Shown: in pieces, positions 15,910 to 24,769 of the stretch
How the letters are laid out: every line of letters begins with the position of its first letter
How positions within the stretch are numbered: the first letter of the stretch is position 1
Assembly: GCA_046263155.1 (NCBI GenBank)
Contig: JBHELF010000066.1
Span: forward strand, 1-51,761
Length of the DNA stretch: 51,761 nucleotides
Source of the DNA: DATADF01 sp046263155
Lineage (GTDB): Bacteria > Actinomycetota > CADDZG01 > WHSQ01
Reading direction: 5' to 3'
Notes under the pieces: model-generated
What the model saw: the letters and a program-made list of their open reading frames with translations, nothing else
Told to the model about the DNA's origin: nothing
Databases searched by the model: none
Translations under genes and position numbers: made by a program

Positions 15910-17056
15910 GCCCGACCTCGCCTAGGTACAGGCGTGGCACCCGGGAAGGCACCCGCGCCGTCACCTCGTAATTGATAGTCCCGATTAAACCGGCCAACTC
16001 CTCGGCGGTGATGGCGGCGGCGCCGTCCCTTCCGATCAGGGTGACTATCGCTCCAGGATCCACCGACTCATCCCCGACATCGACCATGAATTGATCCATG
16101 CAGATGGTTCCGGAGACCTTGAATCTCCGGCCAGCTATCAAGACATCGGCTCGGCCCGACAAGCGCCGATCGTAGCCATCGGCATACCCCGATCCAATGG
16201 TCACGACGCCGCCGGCACGATCGAGCTCGTAGGCCAATCCGTAGGAGAGGGCGTCGCCTGCCGGAACGGTCTTGACCATTGCGACGCGTGCGCGCAACGC
16301 CATGGCAGGCTTTAGGTCGAAGCCCACCTCGAAGGCTCGGCCGGGGGACAATCCATAGGCCGCGATGCCGCAGCGAACAAGATCGTAGTGACTCTGTGGA
16401 AGCGACAGTGTGGCCGCGGAATTGGCTATGTGGCGATAGGGAATGGACAGGCCCGTGCGCTCGATTCGGTCGAGAAGTTCCGCGAACAAGTCGAGTTGTT
16501 TGCGTGTATGCGGATGGTCGGGAACGTCGGCGACCGCGAGATGGCTCCACACTCCTTCGATCTCGAGCCCGGGAAGCGATCTCAACTCCAAAAGAGCGTC
16601 GGGCACGTCGTCGGCCAAGATGCCCACGCGGTGCATGCCGGTGTCGAGCTTCACATGTACCGGTACTCGGATGTCGAGGCGCTCGGCATATTCCGAGAGG
16701 GCGCGCGCGAAGTCCCCCGTGTAGACGGTGGCCGTGAGCTGATTCTCGATCAAGGCGGCCACGGCGCCGGGGGGTGGCTCGGTAAAGAGATGGATCGGAA
16801 CTTCGATCCCGCTTTCGCGGAGATGAATCCCCTCCGCCAGCCGAGCCACACCGAGCCTGGCGGCGCCGGCCTCGATCATCGCCCGTGCCGACTGGGGATT
16901 GCCGTGCCCGTAGGCATAACCCTTGACGACTCCCATGAACTGCGCGGAGGCGGCGGCACTCCTCAGCGTTCGCACGTTGTCTCGGATCGCCCCGAGATCG
17001 ATCTCGGCCCATACAGGGTGGCCTCGAGTGCGGATCTCCTCGGCGCTCAAGACCAC
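15896..17056 (-). CDS. alr: Alanine racemase
   Basis: The PLP enzyme makes D-alanine for peptidoglycan. The PLP lysine lies in VVKGYAYGHG (K45 from the chosen start), where most homologues have A or D rather than GY after the lysine. The second catalytic region is GSGYADGYDRRLSGR and CMDQFMVDVG. GTG at 17056 gives 386 residues, while a TTG at 17050 would overlap the nnrD stop as TTGA; both are possible. The frame open to 17119 lies inside nnrD and is not conserved. Confidence 0.93.
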   Translation of the reverse strand: MVLSAEEIRTRGHPVWAEIDLGAIRDNVRTLRSAAASAQFMGVVKGYAYGHGNPQSARAMIEAGAARLGVARLAEGIHLRESGIEVPIHLFTEPPPGAVAALIENQLTATVYTGDFARALSEYAERLDIRVPVHVKLDTGMHRVGILADDVPDALLELRSLPGLEIEGVWSHLAVADVPDHPHTRKQLDLFAELLDRIERTGLSIPYRHIANSAATLSLPQSHYDLVRCGIAAYGLSPGRAFEVGFDLKPAMALRARVAMVKTVPAGDALSYGLAYELDRAGGVVTIGSGYADGYDRRLSGRADVLIAGRRFKVSGTICMDQFMVDVGDESVDPGAIVTLIGRDGAAAITAEELAGLIGTINYEVTARVPSRVPRLYLGEVGRESA

Positions 17057-18570
17057 GATGGTCCTACGTGGTCCCGGAGTTCGAGAATGACTTTGGACAG
17101 CGCCTCGGCTACATCCCACGCTTGCACCCCCGCGCCGACGCGCGCCTCCGCGAGGTCTCCTGCGAGTCCGTGGACGAAGGCGGCCGCGAAAGCCGCCTCG
17201 AACGGATCCTTGCCCGCCGCGAGCAAAGCCGTCACCGCCCCCGTCAGGACGTCGCCGGTTCCGGCCGAAGCGAGGCTGCTACTTCCTGTGGGATTCACGC
17301 CGACGAATCCATCGGGCCGGGCGATCAGCGTCCGGAACCCCTTGAGAAGAACAACACACTGAAATCTCTCGGCTGCCGCTCGCACTGCTGCAAGGCGATC
17401 CCCAAGGATCTCTTTGGTATCCCTGCCCATGAGGCGCGCCAGCTCGCCGGGGTGCGGCGTGAGAACAGTGGGCGCCCGACGGCCCTCGAGAGCCTCCGCG
17501 TCACCGGCCAGTGCGTTCAAACCATCCGCGTCGAGACAGATCGGAATGTCCGACTCGGCAAGGACTCTTGCCACCAGATCGCGCTGAGGGCTTTCTGCCC
17601 CGAGCCCCGGCCCGATGGCTAAGGCATCGGCCCGGCTCAGCACCGAGCGGAATCCGTCTAGGGCATCCGGGATAAGAGCGTCGTCATCGACAAGTGGTCG
17701 CCACAGCACTTCGGGCAATGAACGCGCCACGATGTCGGTCACGGCGCGAATCGTGCCCACCGTCGCGTAGCCCGCTCCCATCCGGACGGCACCTCGAGCT
17801 GCAAGGACGATCGCGCCGCTCATACCGGCCGACCCGCCCATCAGGGCGACCGAGCCGGCGCTGCGTTTGTGCGAATCGATGGGCCGCCGGGGAAGAACCC
17901 GCGAGACGTCCCCGGGATCGAGCCTTCCGGCTCGTGAAGGCGGCACCGGAATGCCGATGTCGGCTATCACAACGTGGCCCGCGCTCAGAGTGCCCGGCGG
18001 CAGCGCAGTGCCGAGTTTCTCGGACGCCATCGCCACGGTAGCCGTCGCCCGCACACACTCGCCCTCAACTCGGCCCGTGGCTCCATCCACGCCGGAAGGG
18101 ATGTCGACCGCCACGATGGGGACCCCCGTTCGATTGAGGGCCACGATCGCCTCCGCCGGAAGTCCCGACGGGGCTCCCCTGAACCCCGTTCCAAACATTG
18201 CATCGACGAAGACATCGGCGCGCTCGAGAAGAGACGCCTCAAAGGGGCGGATCGTTATGCCCGCTCTTCGGGCGCGTTCCAGATGTGAGCGAGCGGCTCC
18301 CTCGACCGTGTCCTCGTCCGTGACCAGAAGACAAGTCGCGCGCACGCCCTCGCGTACCAGCGCTCGCGCGGCGGCAAAGCCGTCTCCGCCGTTGTTGCCC
18401 TTGCCACACACCACGAGGGCACGCCTCCCATACCGGGCGCCGAGAACCTCGAGCGTGTGGCGAGCGACCGCCCTGCCCGCGCGCTCCATAAGGATCTCGA
18501 CCGAGAGGCCGCGATCGATCGCTGCGGTGTCGGCTTCAGCCATTTCACCCGGCGTCAGCAACGGTCGCAA
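17047..18570 (-). CDS. nnrD: Bifunctional NAD(P)H-hydrate epimerase / ADP-dependent dehydratase
   Basis: The 507-residue repair enzyme restores damaged NAD(P)H hydrates. The N-terminal epimerase (about 1-215) carries GKGNNGGDGFAAAR. The C-terminal ribokinase-like dehydratase (about 225-500) carries ALAIGPGLG, LTPHPGEL and GTGDVLTG. Fusion of the two activities in one chain is normal in bacteria. It overlaps alr by about ten bases and starts ten bases after glmS. Confidence 0.95.
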   Translation of the reverse strand: MRPLLTPGEMAEADTAAIDRGLSVEILMERAGRAVARHTLEVLGARYGRRALVVCGKGNNGGDGFAAARALVREGVRATCLLVTDEDTVEGAARSHLERARRAGITIRPFEASLLERADVFVDAMFGTGFRGAPSGLPAEAIVALNRTGVPIVAVDIPSGVDGATGRVEGECVRATATVAMASEKLGTALPPGTLSAGHVVIADIGIPVPPSRAGRLDPGDVSRVLPRRPIDSHKRSAGSVALMGGSAGMSGAIVLAARGAVRMGAGYATVGTIRAVTDIVARSLPEVLWRPLVDDDALIPDALDGFRSVLSRADALAIGPGLGAESPQRDLVARVLAESDIPICLDADGLNALAGDAEALEGRRAPTVLTPHPGELARLMGRDTKEILGDRLAAVRAAAERFQCVVLLKGFRTLIARPDGFVGVNPTGSSSLASAGTGDVLTGAVTALLAAGKDPFEAAFAAAFVHGLAGDLAEARVGAGVQAWDVAEALSKVILELRDHVGPSWS

Positions 18571-18579
18571 GGAGACCGC

Positions 18580-20415
18580 CTACTCCACCGTCACGCTCTT
18601 GGCGAGGTTGCGCGGCTTGTCCGGAGACAACCCGCGCTCTTTGGCGACGAAATACGCCAGAAGCTGTAGCGGCACCGTGTCGAGTATGGGACTCAACAGT
18701 GGTTTGGTCTCCGGCACCTCGAAGAGCTCGTTGGCCAGCGCACGAGCTCGTTCGTCACCGCGGCGAGCTATGAGGATGGTGTCTGCGCCGCGCGCACGGA
18801 CTTCTTCAACATTGGTCAGCATTTTCTCGTAGAGCGGGCGTCCTGTCACAACCGCGACCACGGGAACCCCGGGTTCAACGAGTGCGATGGCGCCGTGCTT
18901 CAACTCTCCCGCCGGATAGCCCTCCGCGTGGATATAGGAGATCTCCTTGAGCTTGAGCGCGCCCTCCATGGCAACCGCCGTCGCCACTCCCCGTCCGATG
19001 AACAAGAAATCGCGCGCCTCCGCATACCGCTTCGCGGCTCGATTCACGTCTCCCTGAATCGCGAGAACCTCCTCGATTTGGTCCGGAAGTCGGGACATCG
19101 ACGCGATCGTCTCGGCAATCTTTTCCTCGCTCATCGTGCCTCGCTCTTGGGCCAGGAAGAGCGCGAGCAGGTTCATTGCGACAAGTTGAGCAAGAAACGT
19201 CTTCGTGGCCGCTACGCCGATCTCGGGACCCGCGTGAGTGAAGATAACGGCGTCGGCGTCGCGCGTTATCGAGGAGCCGACCACGTTTGTCACGGCCATC
19301 ACCCTCGAGCCCATCTCCTTGCCGAATCTCACCGCGGCAAGCGTGTCGGCGGTCTCGCCGGACTGGGCGATGCCTATCACCAGCGAGTGTTCGTCGAGCA
19401 CAGGGTCCCGGTAGCGGAACTCCGATGCCCGATCGAGCTCGACCGGGATACGTGTCCAGTGTTCGATGGCATGTTTGGCCGCGATACCTGCATGAAACGA
19501 GGTCCCGCACGCAACTACAACGACCTTGTCGATGCGTCGCAGAGATTGCGGATCCATCCGAACTTCGTCCAGAACGATGCGTCCTGCCCGATCGGTACGA
19601 CCACGCATCGTGTCTCTCACGGCGTCAGGTTGTTCGAAGATTTCCTTCAACATGAAGTCCTCGTAGCCGCCCTTCTCGGCAGCTGCGAGGTCCCACTCGA
19701 CGTGAACGGCATCCGGCCGCTGCGATGAGCCGTCAAATCCAAAGATCTCCACCGACCCGCGCCTCACCTCCGCCACCTGGTGGTTCTCGAGAGGTATGAC
19801 GTCACGGGTGTAACGAAGCAACGCGGGAATGTCCGACGCGACGAGGCCCGCTGTCTCGGTGGCGCCGACGACCAACGGAGGTTCTTGTCGCGCGGCCACA
19901 ATCACATCCGGTTCCTGCGCGCGAATGCACACGAGGGCGAACGCGCCCTCGAGCTCCGCGACTGCGGACAGCACGGCTTCGCGCAACGATCGCGCGCCGT
20001 TATTCAGGATCGACTCGAGAAGGTGCGCGATCACCTCCGTATCGGTCTCAGAAGTGAACGAATGCCCCGCGTCCGCGAGTCGTTGTCGCAGGAGGTCATG
20101 ATTTTCAATGATTCCGTTGTGAACCACTGCGACCGAACCCGAGCAGTCCGCATGAGGGTGAGCGTTCCCATCCGTGGGTGCGCCGTGGGTTGCCCAACGT
20201 GTGTGACCGATGCCGTTTCGTCCCGGATGTGCGGACCCTTCGAGCGCATCCGCCAATACATCCAGCCGCCCGGCGCGGCGCACAATGTCAAGGCGACCGT
20301 CGGTCGATAGAGCAACGCCCGCAGAGTCGTAGCCGCGGTACTCGAGCTGGCGCAGGCCGTCGATCAGCACGGGTAGCGCCTCGCCGTCGCCGACGTATCC
20401 GACGATGCCGCACAT
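18580..20415 (-). CDS. glmS: Glutamine-fructose-6-phosphate aminotransferase (isomerizing)
   Basis: GlmS makes glucosamine-6-phosphate, the first step toward UDP-GlcNAc. The chosen ATG at 20415 places the catalytic cysteine as residue 2 (MCGIVGYVG), exposed after methionine removal; an ATG two codons earlier would bury it. The glutaminase domain covers about 1-240 and two SIS isomerase domains follow, with AQSGETADT, and the C-terminus KSVTVE is typical. Length is 611 residues. A conserved ribozyme in the leader should lower expression when GlcN6P is abundant. Confidence 0.97.
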   Translation of the reverse strand: MCGIVGYVGDGEALPVLIDGLRQLEYRGYDSAGVALSTDGRLDIVRRAGRLDVLADALEGSAHPGRNGIGHTRWATHGAPTDGNAHPHADCSGSVAVVHNGIIENHDLLRQRLADAGHSFTSETDTEVIAHLLESILNNGARSLREAVLSAVAELEGAFALVCIRAQEPDVIVAARQEPPLVVGATETAGLVASDIPALLRYTRDVIPLENHQVAEVRRGSVEIFGFDGSSQRPDAVHVEWDLAAAEKGGYEDFMLKEIFEQPDAVRDTMRGRTDRAGRIVLDEVRMDPQSLRRIDKVVVVACGTSFHAGIAAKHAIEHWTRIPVELDRASEFRYRDPVLDEHSLVIGIAQSGETADTLAAVRFGKEMGSRVMAVTNVVGSSITRDADAVIFTHAGPEIGVAATKTFLAQLVAMNLLALFLAQERGTMSEEKIAETIASMSRLPDQIEEVLAIQGDVNRAAKRYAEARDFLFIGRGVATAVAMEGALKLKEISYIHAEGYPAGELKHGAIALVEPGVPVVAVVTGRPLYEKMLTNVEEVRARGADTILIARRGDERARALANELFEVPETKPLLSPILDTVPLQLLAYFVAKERGLSPDKPRNLAKSVTVE

Positions 20416-20440
20416 AGGCACTCCTTTTTTTCATCTCATC

Positions 20441-20458
20441 GGCTGGACAGGGCCAGCC
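20441..20458 (-). other. Hairpin in the glmS leader near the ribosome-binding site
   Basis: GGCTGG (20441-20446) and CCAGCC (20453-20458) form a 6-bp stem with a six-base loop, about 26 bases before the glmS start and just ahead of AAAGGAG. Confidence 0.4.
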
Positions 20459-20528
20459 ACTCGCTCGCCCAGGATCTTTACCGGCGCGCGCGTCTATAAA
20501 AATCATTGCGAGAGGTCACATCGACGCC

Positions 20529-20680
20529 GGTTTGTGACCCGAAGTCACCTCCGGGGTTTGTCGGCGCCGTCACGACCGTGACCGGCCGAGGGTCACCCGC
20601 CGAGCAGCCTCCTAACTGCGGAGGCCGCCGAGATCCCCTTCCTCGTCAGCTCGCCGCCTCCTCCGGCGAGCCCGGGCGCT
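20529..20680 (-). ncRNA. glmS ribozyme (GlcN6P-activated self-cleaving riboswitch)
   Basis: On the minus strand the leader holds, in the correct order, the conserved blocks of the glmS ribozyme. AGCGCC (20680-20675) has the predicted cleavage between A20680 and G20679. A P1 hairpin (GCTCGCCG, 20671-20664, with CGGCGAGC, 20656-20649) is followed by TGACGAGG (20648-20641), GGGGATC and an inserted hairpin (GCCTCC/GGAGGC). Then come TCGGCGGGTG (20602-20593), a P3-like stem with GTCAC/GTGAC, the GGTGACTT element (20549-20542) and CACAAACC (20536-20529), close to the usual GTGGACAAAGG. The element lies 113 bases before glmS. In known examples GlcN6P acts as cofactor for cleavage and the mRNA is then degraded. 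The identification rests on recalled consensus, not a covariance search. Confidence 0.85.
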
Positions 20681-20722
20681 AGATCCGGGAGCTGCTCTCT
20701 CGCCCAACCAGGATAAGGGCTG

Positions 20723-22051
20723 TTATTCCAAATGGCGGCGCACGGCATCAGCGAGGGAGGTCGCCAGGCGCTGAGCCTCCTCCTCAGCCTCCGCCTCGAC
20801 CATGACGCGCACCAAAGGCTCGGTCCCCGAAGCCCGTACCAGAACGCGGCCTCGCTCGCCGAGTCCCTCTTCGGCGCGATGCACGTCGTCCCAGAGCTCA
20901 GGAGTGTCGTCGAGATGTAAGCCGGCCCGACCGACCGGTACATTGACGAGAACCTGCGGATACGGCTTGTAGAAAGCGGCGAGGCGCGAGAGCGGCATTT
21001 CCGCGCGCGTGATCACATTCGCCAGTTGAAGTCCCGTAAGAATGCCGTCCCCCGTCGTCGAGTATTCGGAGAAAATCACGTGGCCGGATTGCTCGCCGCC
21101 GAGACTGGCTGCCGAATCGCGCAGGCCGTCCGCAACATGGCGATCGCCCACGGGAACGGTCACCACTTCAATCCCCTTCTCCTTCATCGACTTCAGGAAC
21201 CCCAGGTTCGACATCACGGTGCAGACGATGCGGTTGTCGTGCAAACGGCCCTGCTCTCGGAGCGCAAACGCGGCGATGCCGACGATCGCGTCTCCGTCGA
21301 CGATCGATCCGGCCTCATCTATCGCTATTACCCTGTCGGCGTCACCATCGAAGGCAAGACCAAGGTGCGCTTCGTTCGTCCGAACCGCTGTGGCCAAGGT
21401 CGACGGATCCGTCGACCCGGACCGCACATTGATCCGCGTTCCGTCGGGCTCCCCGTGCAACTCCTCGACCTCGGCGCCGGCCCTCCTGAAGGCCTCGGCG
21501 GCAAACCCCGTCGCCGCACCGTGCGCACTGTCGAGAACGATTTTCAATCCGGCCAGGGAATCAATCGTCGCAACGAGGTGGTCGACGTAGCGGCCGCCCG
21601 CCCCAGCATCGGAAGTGGTCGTGCCTATTTTGTTGCCCATAGGAAGAGTCGGGATGTCGGCCCCCATCGCGTCTTCGATCGCATCCTCGATGCCCAAGGC
21701 GAGCTTGAATCCCTCGGGTCCGAAGAACTTCACCCCGTTGTCTTCGACGGGATTGTGCGAAGCCGAGATCGCGGCTCCGGCGGCGGCTCCATGCGCGCGG
21801 GTCAGAAAAGCAATCGCGGGTGTCGGAATAACCCCCGTCGTAAGCGCATCTACTCCAGCGGAGTTCAACCCGGCAACGAGAGCGGCTTCGAGCATGGGAC
21901 CCGAGACACGCGTGTCTCTTCCGACCACGATCGGTGCGTTACCGGACACCAGCACAGTCCCCGCCGCACGCCCTAGCAGGAGCACCAACTCCGCAGTCAG
22001 ATCGCGATTCGCTACTCCGCGCACGCCGTCCGTACCGAAAAGCCGCGTCAT
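20723..22051 (-). CDS. glmM: Phosphoglucosamine mutase
   Basis: The enzyme converts GlcN6P to GlcN1P, directly after GlmS in the pathway. From ATG at 22051 (MTRLFGTDGVRG) it has 442 residues. The phosphoserine S98 lies in ISASHNP, the metal loop is DGDADR and the C-terminal phosphate loop is RASGTEPLVRVM. The frame continues to 22102 without family similarity. Only 42 bases separate its stop from the glmS ribozyme, so glmM and glmS may share a transcript. It is divergent from hemE with about 40 bases between. Confidence 0.96.
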   Translation of the reverse strand: MTRLFGTDGVRGVANRDLTAELVLLLGRAAGTVLVSGNAPIVVGRDTRVSGPMLEAALVAGLNSAGVDALTTGVIPTPAIAFLTRAHGAAAGAAISASHNPVEDNGVKFFGPEGFKLALGIEDAIEDAMGADIPTLPMGNKIGTTTSDAGAGGRYVDHLVATIDSLAGLKIVLDSAHGAATGFAAEAFRRAGAEVEELHGEPDGTRINVRSGSTDPSTLATAVRTNEAHLGLAFDGDADRVIAIDEAGSIVDGDAIVGIAAFALREQGRLHDNRIVCTVMSNLGFLKSMKEKGIEVVTVPVGDRHVADGLRDSAASLGGEQSGHVIFSEYSTTGDGILTGLQLANVITRAEMPLSRLAAFYKPYPQVLVNVPVGRAGLHLDDTPELWDDVHRAEEGLGERGRVLVRASGTEPLVRVMVEAEAEEEAQRLATSLADAVRRHLE

Positions 22052-22078
22052 GAGGCTGAGCTTAGGATGGTCTCGTCC

Positions 22079-22085
22079 AAAGGAG
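22079..22085 (+). promoter_or_regulatory. Ribosome-binding site that fixes the hemE start
   Basis: AAAGGAG is a strong Shine-Dalgarno sequence. Seven bases after it the codon is ATC (22093), in frame with hemE. No ATG, GTG or TTG occurs at that spacing. Confidence 0.6.
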
Positions 22086-22092
22086 CCCCGGT

Positions 22093-23139
22093 ATCGAGAC
22101 ACGAGCGATTACGCGCGACCGATTTCTCCGCGCCTGCGCACAAGAACCTGTCGATCGAGTGCCCGTCTGGTTCATGCGGCAGGCCGGTCGTTCGCTGCCC
22201 GAATACCGAGCCTTGCGAGAGAAGCATTCGATGCTCCAACTCTGCACCACGCCGGAGTTAGCGGCAGAGGTCACGCTCCAGCCTCTGAGACGCATGGACG
22301 TCGACGCTGCGATTCTGTTCAGCGACATCATCGTCCCGCTCGCCGCCATGGGAGCAAGGGTGGACATCGTCGAAGGACGCGGTCCCGTGGTCGACCCTCC
22401 GGTTCGGTCCCTCGAGGACTTGGCGACGCTCCACCCACTCGATCCGGAGGGCGGTGCGGGCGGGACGATCGAAGCCGTCAAGCTGCTGGCGCGCGAACTC
22501 GATGTCCCACTAATCGGATTTGCAGGCGCTCCCTTCACGCTGGCCAGCTATCTCATCGAAGGAGGGCCCTCGCGCGATCTCGCCCGAACGCGCGCGCTTA
22601 TGTTGCGCGAGCCGGCTACCTGGCGTGCGTTGATGGAGCTGCTTGCCGATGGGACAAGCATGCACCTCCGCTCTCAGTTGGCGGCGGGGGCGAGCGCCGT
22701 TCAACTTTTCGATAGCTGGGTCGGAGTGCTCTCCCCAGAGGACTACGCGAAATACGTGTGGCCGTATAGCCGCCGGGTACTCGCGTCGCTGGCGGATCTT
22801 GGAGGCCCAAGGATTCACTTCGGAGTCGGAACCGGCCCACTGCTGACAACGATGTCGTCGGAGGAAGTAGATGTCATCGGCGTCGACTGGCGCGTCCCAC
22901 TGGATACGGCGCGTCGGCAGGTCGAGGGCCGCGTGGCCCTTCAAGGCAATCTCGATCCCATTCGCTGCCTTGCGGGATGGCAGGCCACCCGCGACGGAGC
23001 GGTAGATGTCCTCCGCCGCGGAGGTGGATCGGGCCATGTGTTCAATCTGGGACACGGCGTGCATCCACAAACCGACGTCGAAACGTTGCAGCGTCTAGTT
23101 GACTTCGTACACGAATGGGAACTCCCCAGTGACGACTGA
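22093..23139 (+). CDS. hemE: Uroporphyrinogen decarboxylase, probable ATC start
   Basis: HemE converts uroporphyrinogen III to coproporphyrinogen III. Conserved segments include VPVWFMRQAGRSLPEYR, GFAGAPFTLASYLIEGG, FDSWVGVLSP and NLGHGVHP. The first usual start codon is GTG at 22159, but that would remove the conserved lead-in RDRFLRACAQEPVDR, which reads in frame upstream and aligns with family N-termini. Starting at ATC 22093, seven bases after AAAGGAG, gives 348 residues, the normal length. An ATT at 22108 is another option, as is a sequence error. First gene of hemE-hemH-hemQ. Confidence 0.92.
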   Translation: METRAITRDRFLRACAQEPVDRVPVWFMRQAGRSLPEYRALREKHSMLQLCTTPELAAEVTLQPLRRMDVDAAILFSDIIVPLAAMGARVDIVEGRGPVVDPPVRSLEDLATLHPLDPEGGAGGTIEAVKLLARELDVPLIGFAGAPFTLASYLIEGGPSRDLARTRALMLREPATWRALMELLADGTSMHLRSQLAAGASAVQLFDSWVGVLSPEDYAKYVWPYSRRVLASLADLGGPRIHFGVGTGPLLTTMSSEEVDVIGVDWRVPLDTARRQVEGRVALQGNLDPIRCLAGWQATRDGAVDVLRRGGGSGHVFNLGHGVHPQTDVETLQRLVDFVHEWELPSDD

Positions 23140-24046
23140 TGCAGTGCTCGTGCTCGCTTACGGAACGCCGCGCGATCTCGATGAGGTCGAGGCCTACTAC
23201 ACACACATCCGCCACGGACGCCCACCCGATCCGGGGGCGCTCGAAGACCTGCGCGAACGCTACCGACTAATCGGAGGCCGCTCCCCGTTGCTCGACATCA
23301 CTCTCGAGCAAGCCGGGGGGCTGTCACAGCGCCTCGACTTGCCCGTGTTCGTCGGCCAGAAACACGCGGCCCCCTTCATCGCCGATGCCGTCGCACACCT
23401 TGCCGAACACTCCATCGACCGTGCAATAGGCCTCGTAATGGCGCCTCACTACTCGGCAATGAGCGTGGGCGAATACGAAAGGGAGATAGTTGCCGCAGCG
23501 AACCTTGTCGGCTGGGGGGGTCGACTCGACATGATCAAGAGCTGGCACTTGCTCGAGGGCTGGGTCGATCTTCAAGCCAATTTTGTGCGTGCGGCTCTCG
23601 CCTCTATCCCAGAGATGGCTCGACAAGAGACCGCGGTTGTCTTCACCGCTCACAGCCTGCCGAAGGCAATACTTCGCACCGGCGACCCTTATCCCAGGCA
23701 GCTCGAGGAATCGGCGGACGCGATCGCGTCCCGGGCAGAGCTCTCAGCCTGGCGCGTCGCATGGCAGAGCGTCAGCGAAACCGGACGGCCGTGGCTGGGG
23801 CCCGACTTGCTGCAGGTAATGGTGGATCTCGCCGGAAAGGGCGCCAAGGGCATCGTCGTCTGTCCCTGTGGATTCGTCGCGGATCACCTCGAGATCCTCT
23901 ACGACGTCGACATCCAGGCCCGTGATCTGGCGGACGAGCTCGGACTCTCCTTCGCCCGAACCGAATCCCCGAACGAGCACCCCGACTTCCTCGGTTCGCT
24001 AACCCGCCTCTTGCGAGCGACTCTGAAGGACAAAGTCCGACTGTAG
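23129..24046 (+). CDS. hemH: Ferrochelatase (probably coproporphyrin III ferrochelatase)
   Basis: The enzyme inserts iron into a porphyrin. From a GTG at 23129 (VTTDAVLVLAYGTP) it has 305 residues and overlaps the end of hemE by 11 bases; an upstream ATG at 23099 lies inside hemE. The metal-site histidine is in FTAHSLP and the opposing glutamate in CGFVADHLEILYD. With HemQ next to it, the coproporphyrin-dependent route of Gram-positive bacteria is likely, where this enzyme acts on coproporphyrin III. Confidence 0.94.
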   Translation: MTTDAVLVLAYGTPRDLDEVEAYYTHIRHGRPPDPGALEDLRERYRLIGGRSPLLDITLEQAGGLSQRLDLPVFVGQKHAAPFIADAVAHLAEHSIDRAIGLVMAPHYSAMSVGEYEREIVAAANLVGWGGRLDMIKSWHLLEGWVDLQANFVRAALASIPEMARQETAVVFTAHSLPKAILRTGDPYPRQLEESADAIASRAELSAWRVAWQSVSETGRPWLGPDLLQVMVDLAGKGAKGIVVCPCGFVADHLEILYDVDIQARDLADELGLSFARTESPNEHPDFLGSLTRLLRATLKDKVRL

Positions 24047-24058
24047 TCTGGACGCATC

Positions 24059-24724
24059 TTGGCAAGCGAAACTCTCTTCGCGCTTTATCCGGCCTTCAAG
24101 CTGCCGTCCGAGGCGCGCCCGTGGGAACCCGAGATCGCGGCGAAGGAGATCGACGCCCTCCTCGAGGAGTACTCAGACCGAGTCACGACGCGCGGCGTCT
24201 ACTCCACGACCGGGTTTCGCGCCGACACCGACTTCATGTTCTGGTGGGTTGCGCCCTCGGTGGACGATCTCCAGAGCCTCGCCGCCGCCTTCGGCCGCAC
24301 CGAAGCAGGCAGGGGAGCCGTTCCGACCCATTCGTTTTTGGGTTTGGTACGGCCGGCGGAGTTCGCGAGGGATCACTTGCCCGCCTTCGTAAGGGGCGAG
24401 CCCCCAAAGAAGTACGCATGTGTCTACCCCTTTGTCAGAACCCCCGACTGGTATCTGCTCGCTCCTTCGGAGCGTGCCGAGCTGCTCCGCGAACACGGCG
24501 AGGCCGGCCGTGAGTTTCCGGAAGTGTTGGCGAACACGACGAGTGCATTCGGACTCGGGGATTATGAATGGATACTCGCATTCGAGGCGGACGGGCTTGA
24601 CCGCATCGTCGAACTGATCCGGCGACTTCGCGCCACCGAGGCCCGACGCTACACAAAGCTGGAGATTCCGTTCATCACCGGAATCAGGAAGGACGTCGCC
24701 GCCGTTCTTGTCGATCTCGCATAA
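24059..24724 (+). CDS. hemQ: Coproheme decarboxylase HemQ (chlorite dismutase family)
   Basis: The 221-residue protein matches HemQ/ChdC, the last step of the coproporphyrin-dependent haem pathway. It shows YPFVRTPDWYLL with the catalytic tyrosine, REHGEAGR with the haem-side histidine, FGLGDYEWILAFE and a LEIPFITG-type C-terminus. The start is TTG at 24059, 13 bases after the hemH stop. Its presence separates this pathway from the protoporphyrin route. Confidence 0.95.
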   Translation: MASETLFALYPAFKLPSEARPWEPEIAAKEIDALLEEYSDRVTTRGVYSTTGFRADTDFMFWWVAPSVDDLQSLAAAFGRTEAGRGAVPTHSFLGLVRPAEFARDHLPAFVRGEPPKKYACVYPFVRTPDWYLLAPSERAELLREHGEAGREFPEVLANTTSAFGLGDYEWILAFEADGLDRIVELIRRLRATEARRYTKLEIPFITGIRKDVAAVLVDLA

Positions 24725-24769
24725 CGCGGCGTAGGCTCGAGGCAACTACTACAGAAGGTGGTGGTCGAC

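Noticed and set aside
20493..20596. Six GTCAC/GTGAC pentamers and a TGTGAC-N16-TATAGA pair, read first as an operator cluster and promoter of glmS
   Set aside because: The pentamers fall in the paired and conserved elements of the glmS ribozyme, and the promoter-like pair would start transcription downstream of the ribozyme. The ribozyme explains them better.
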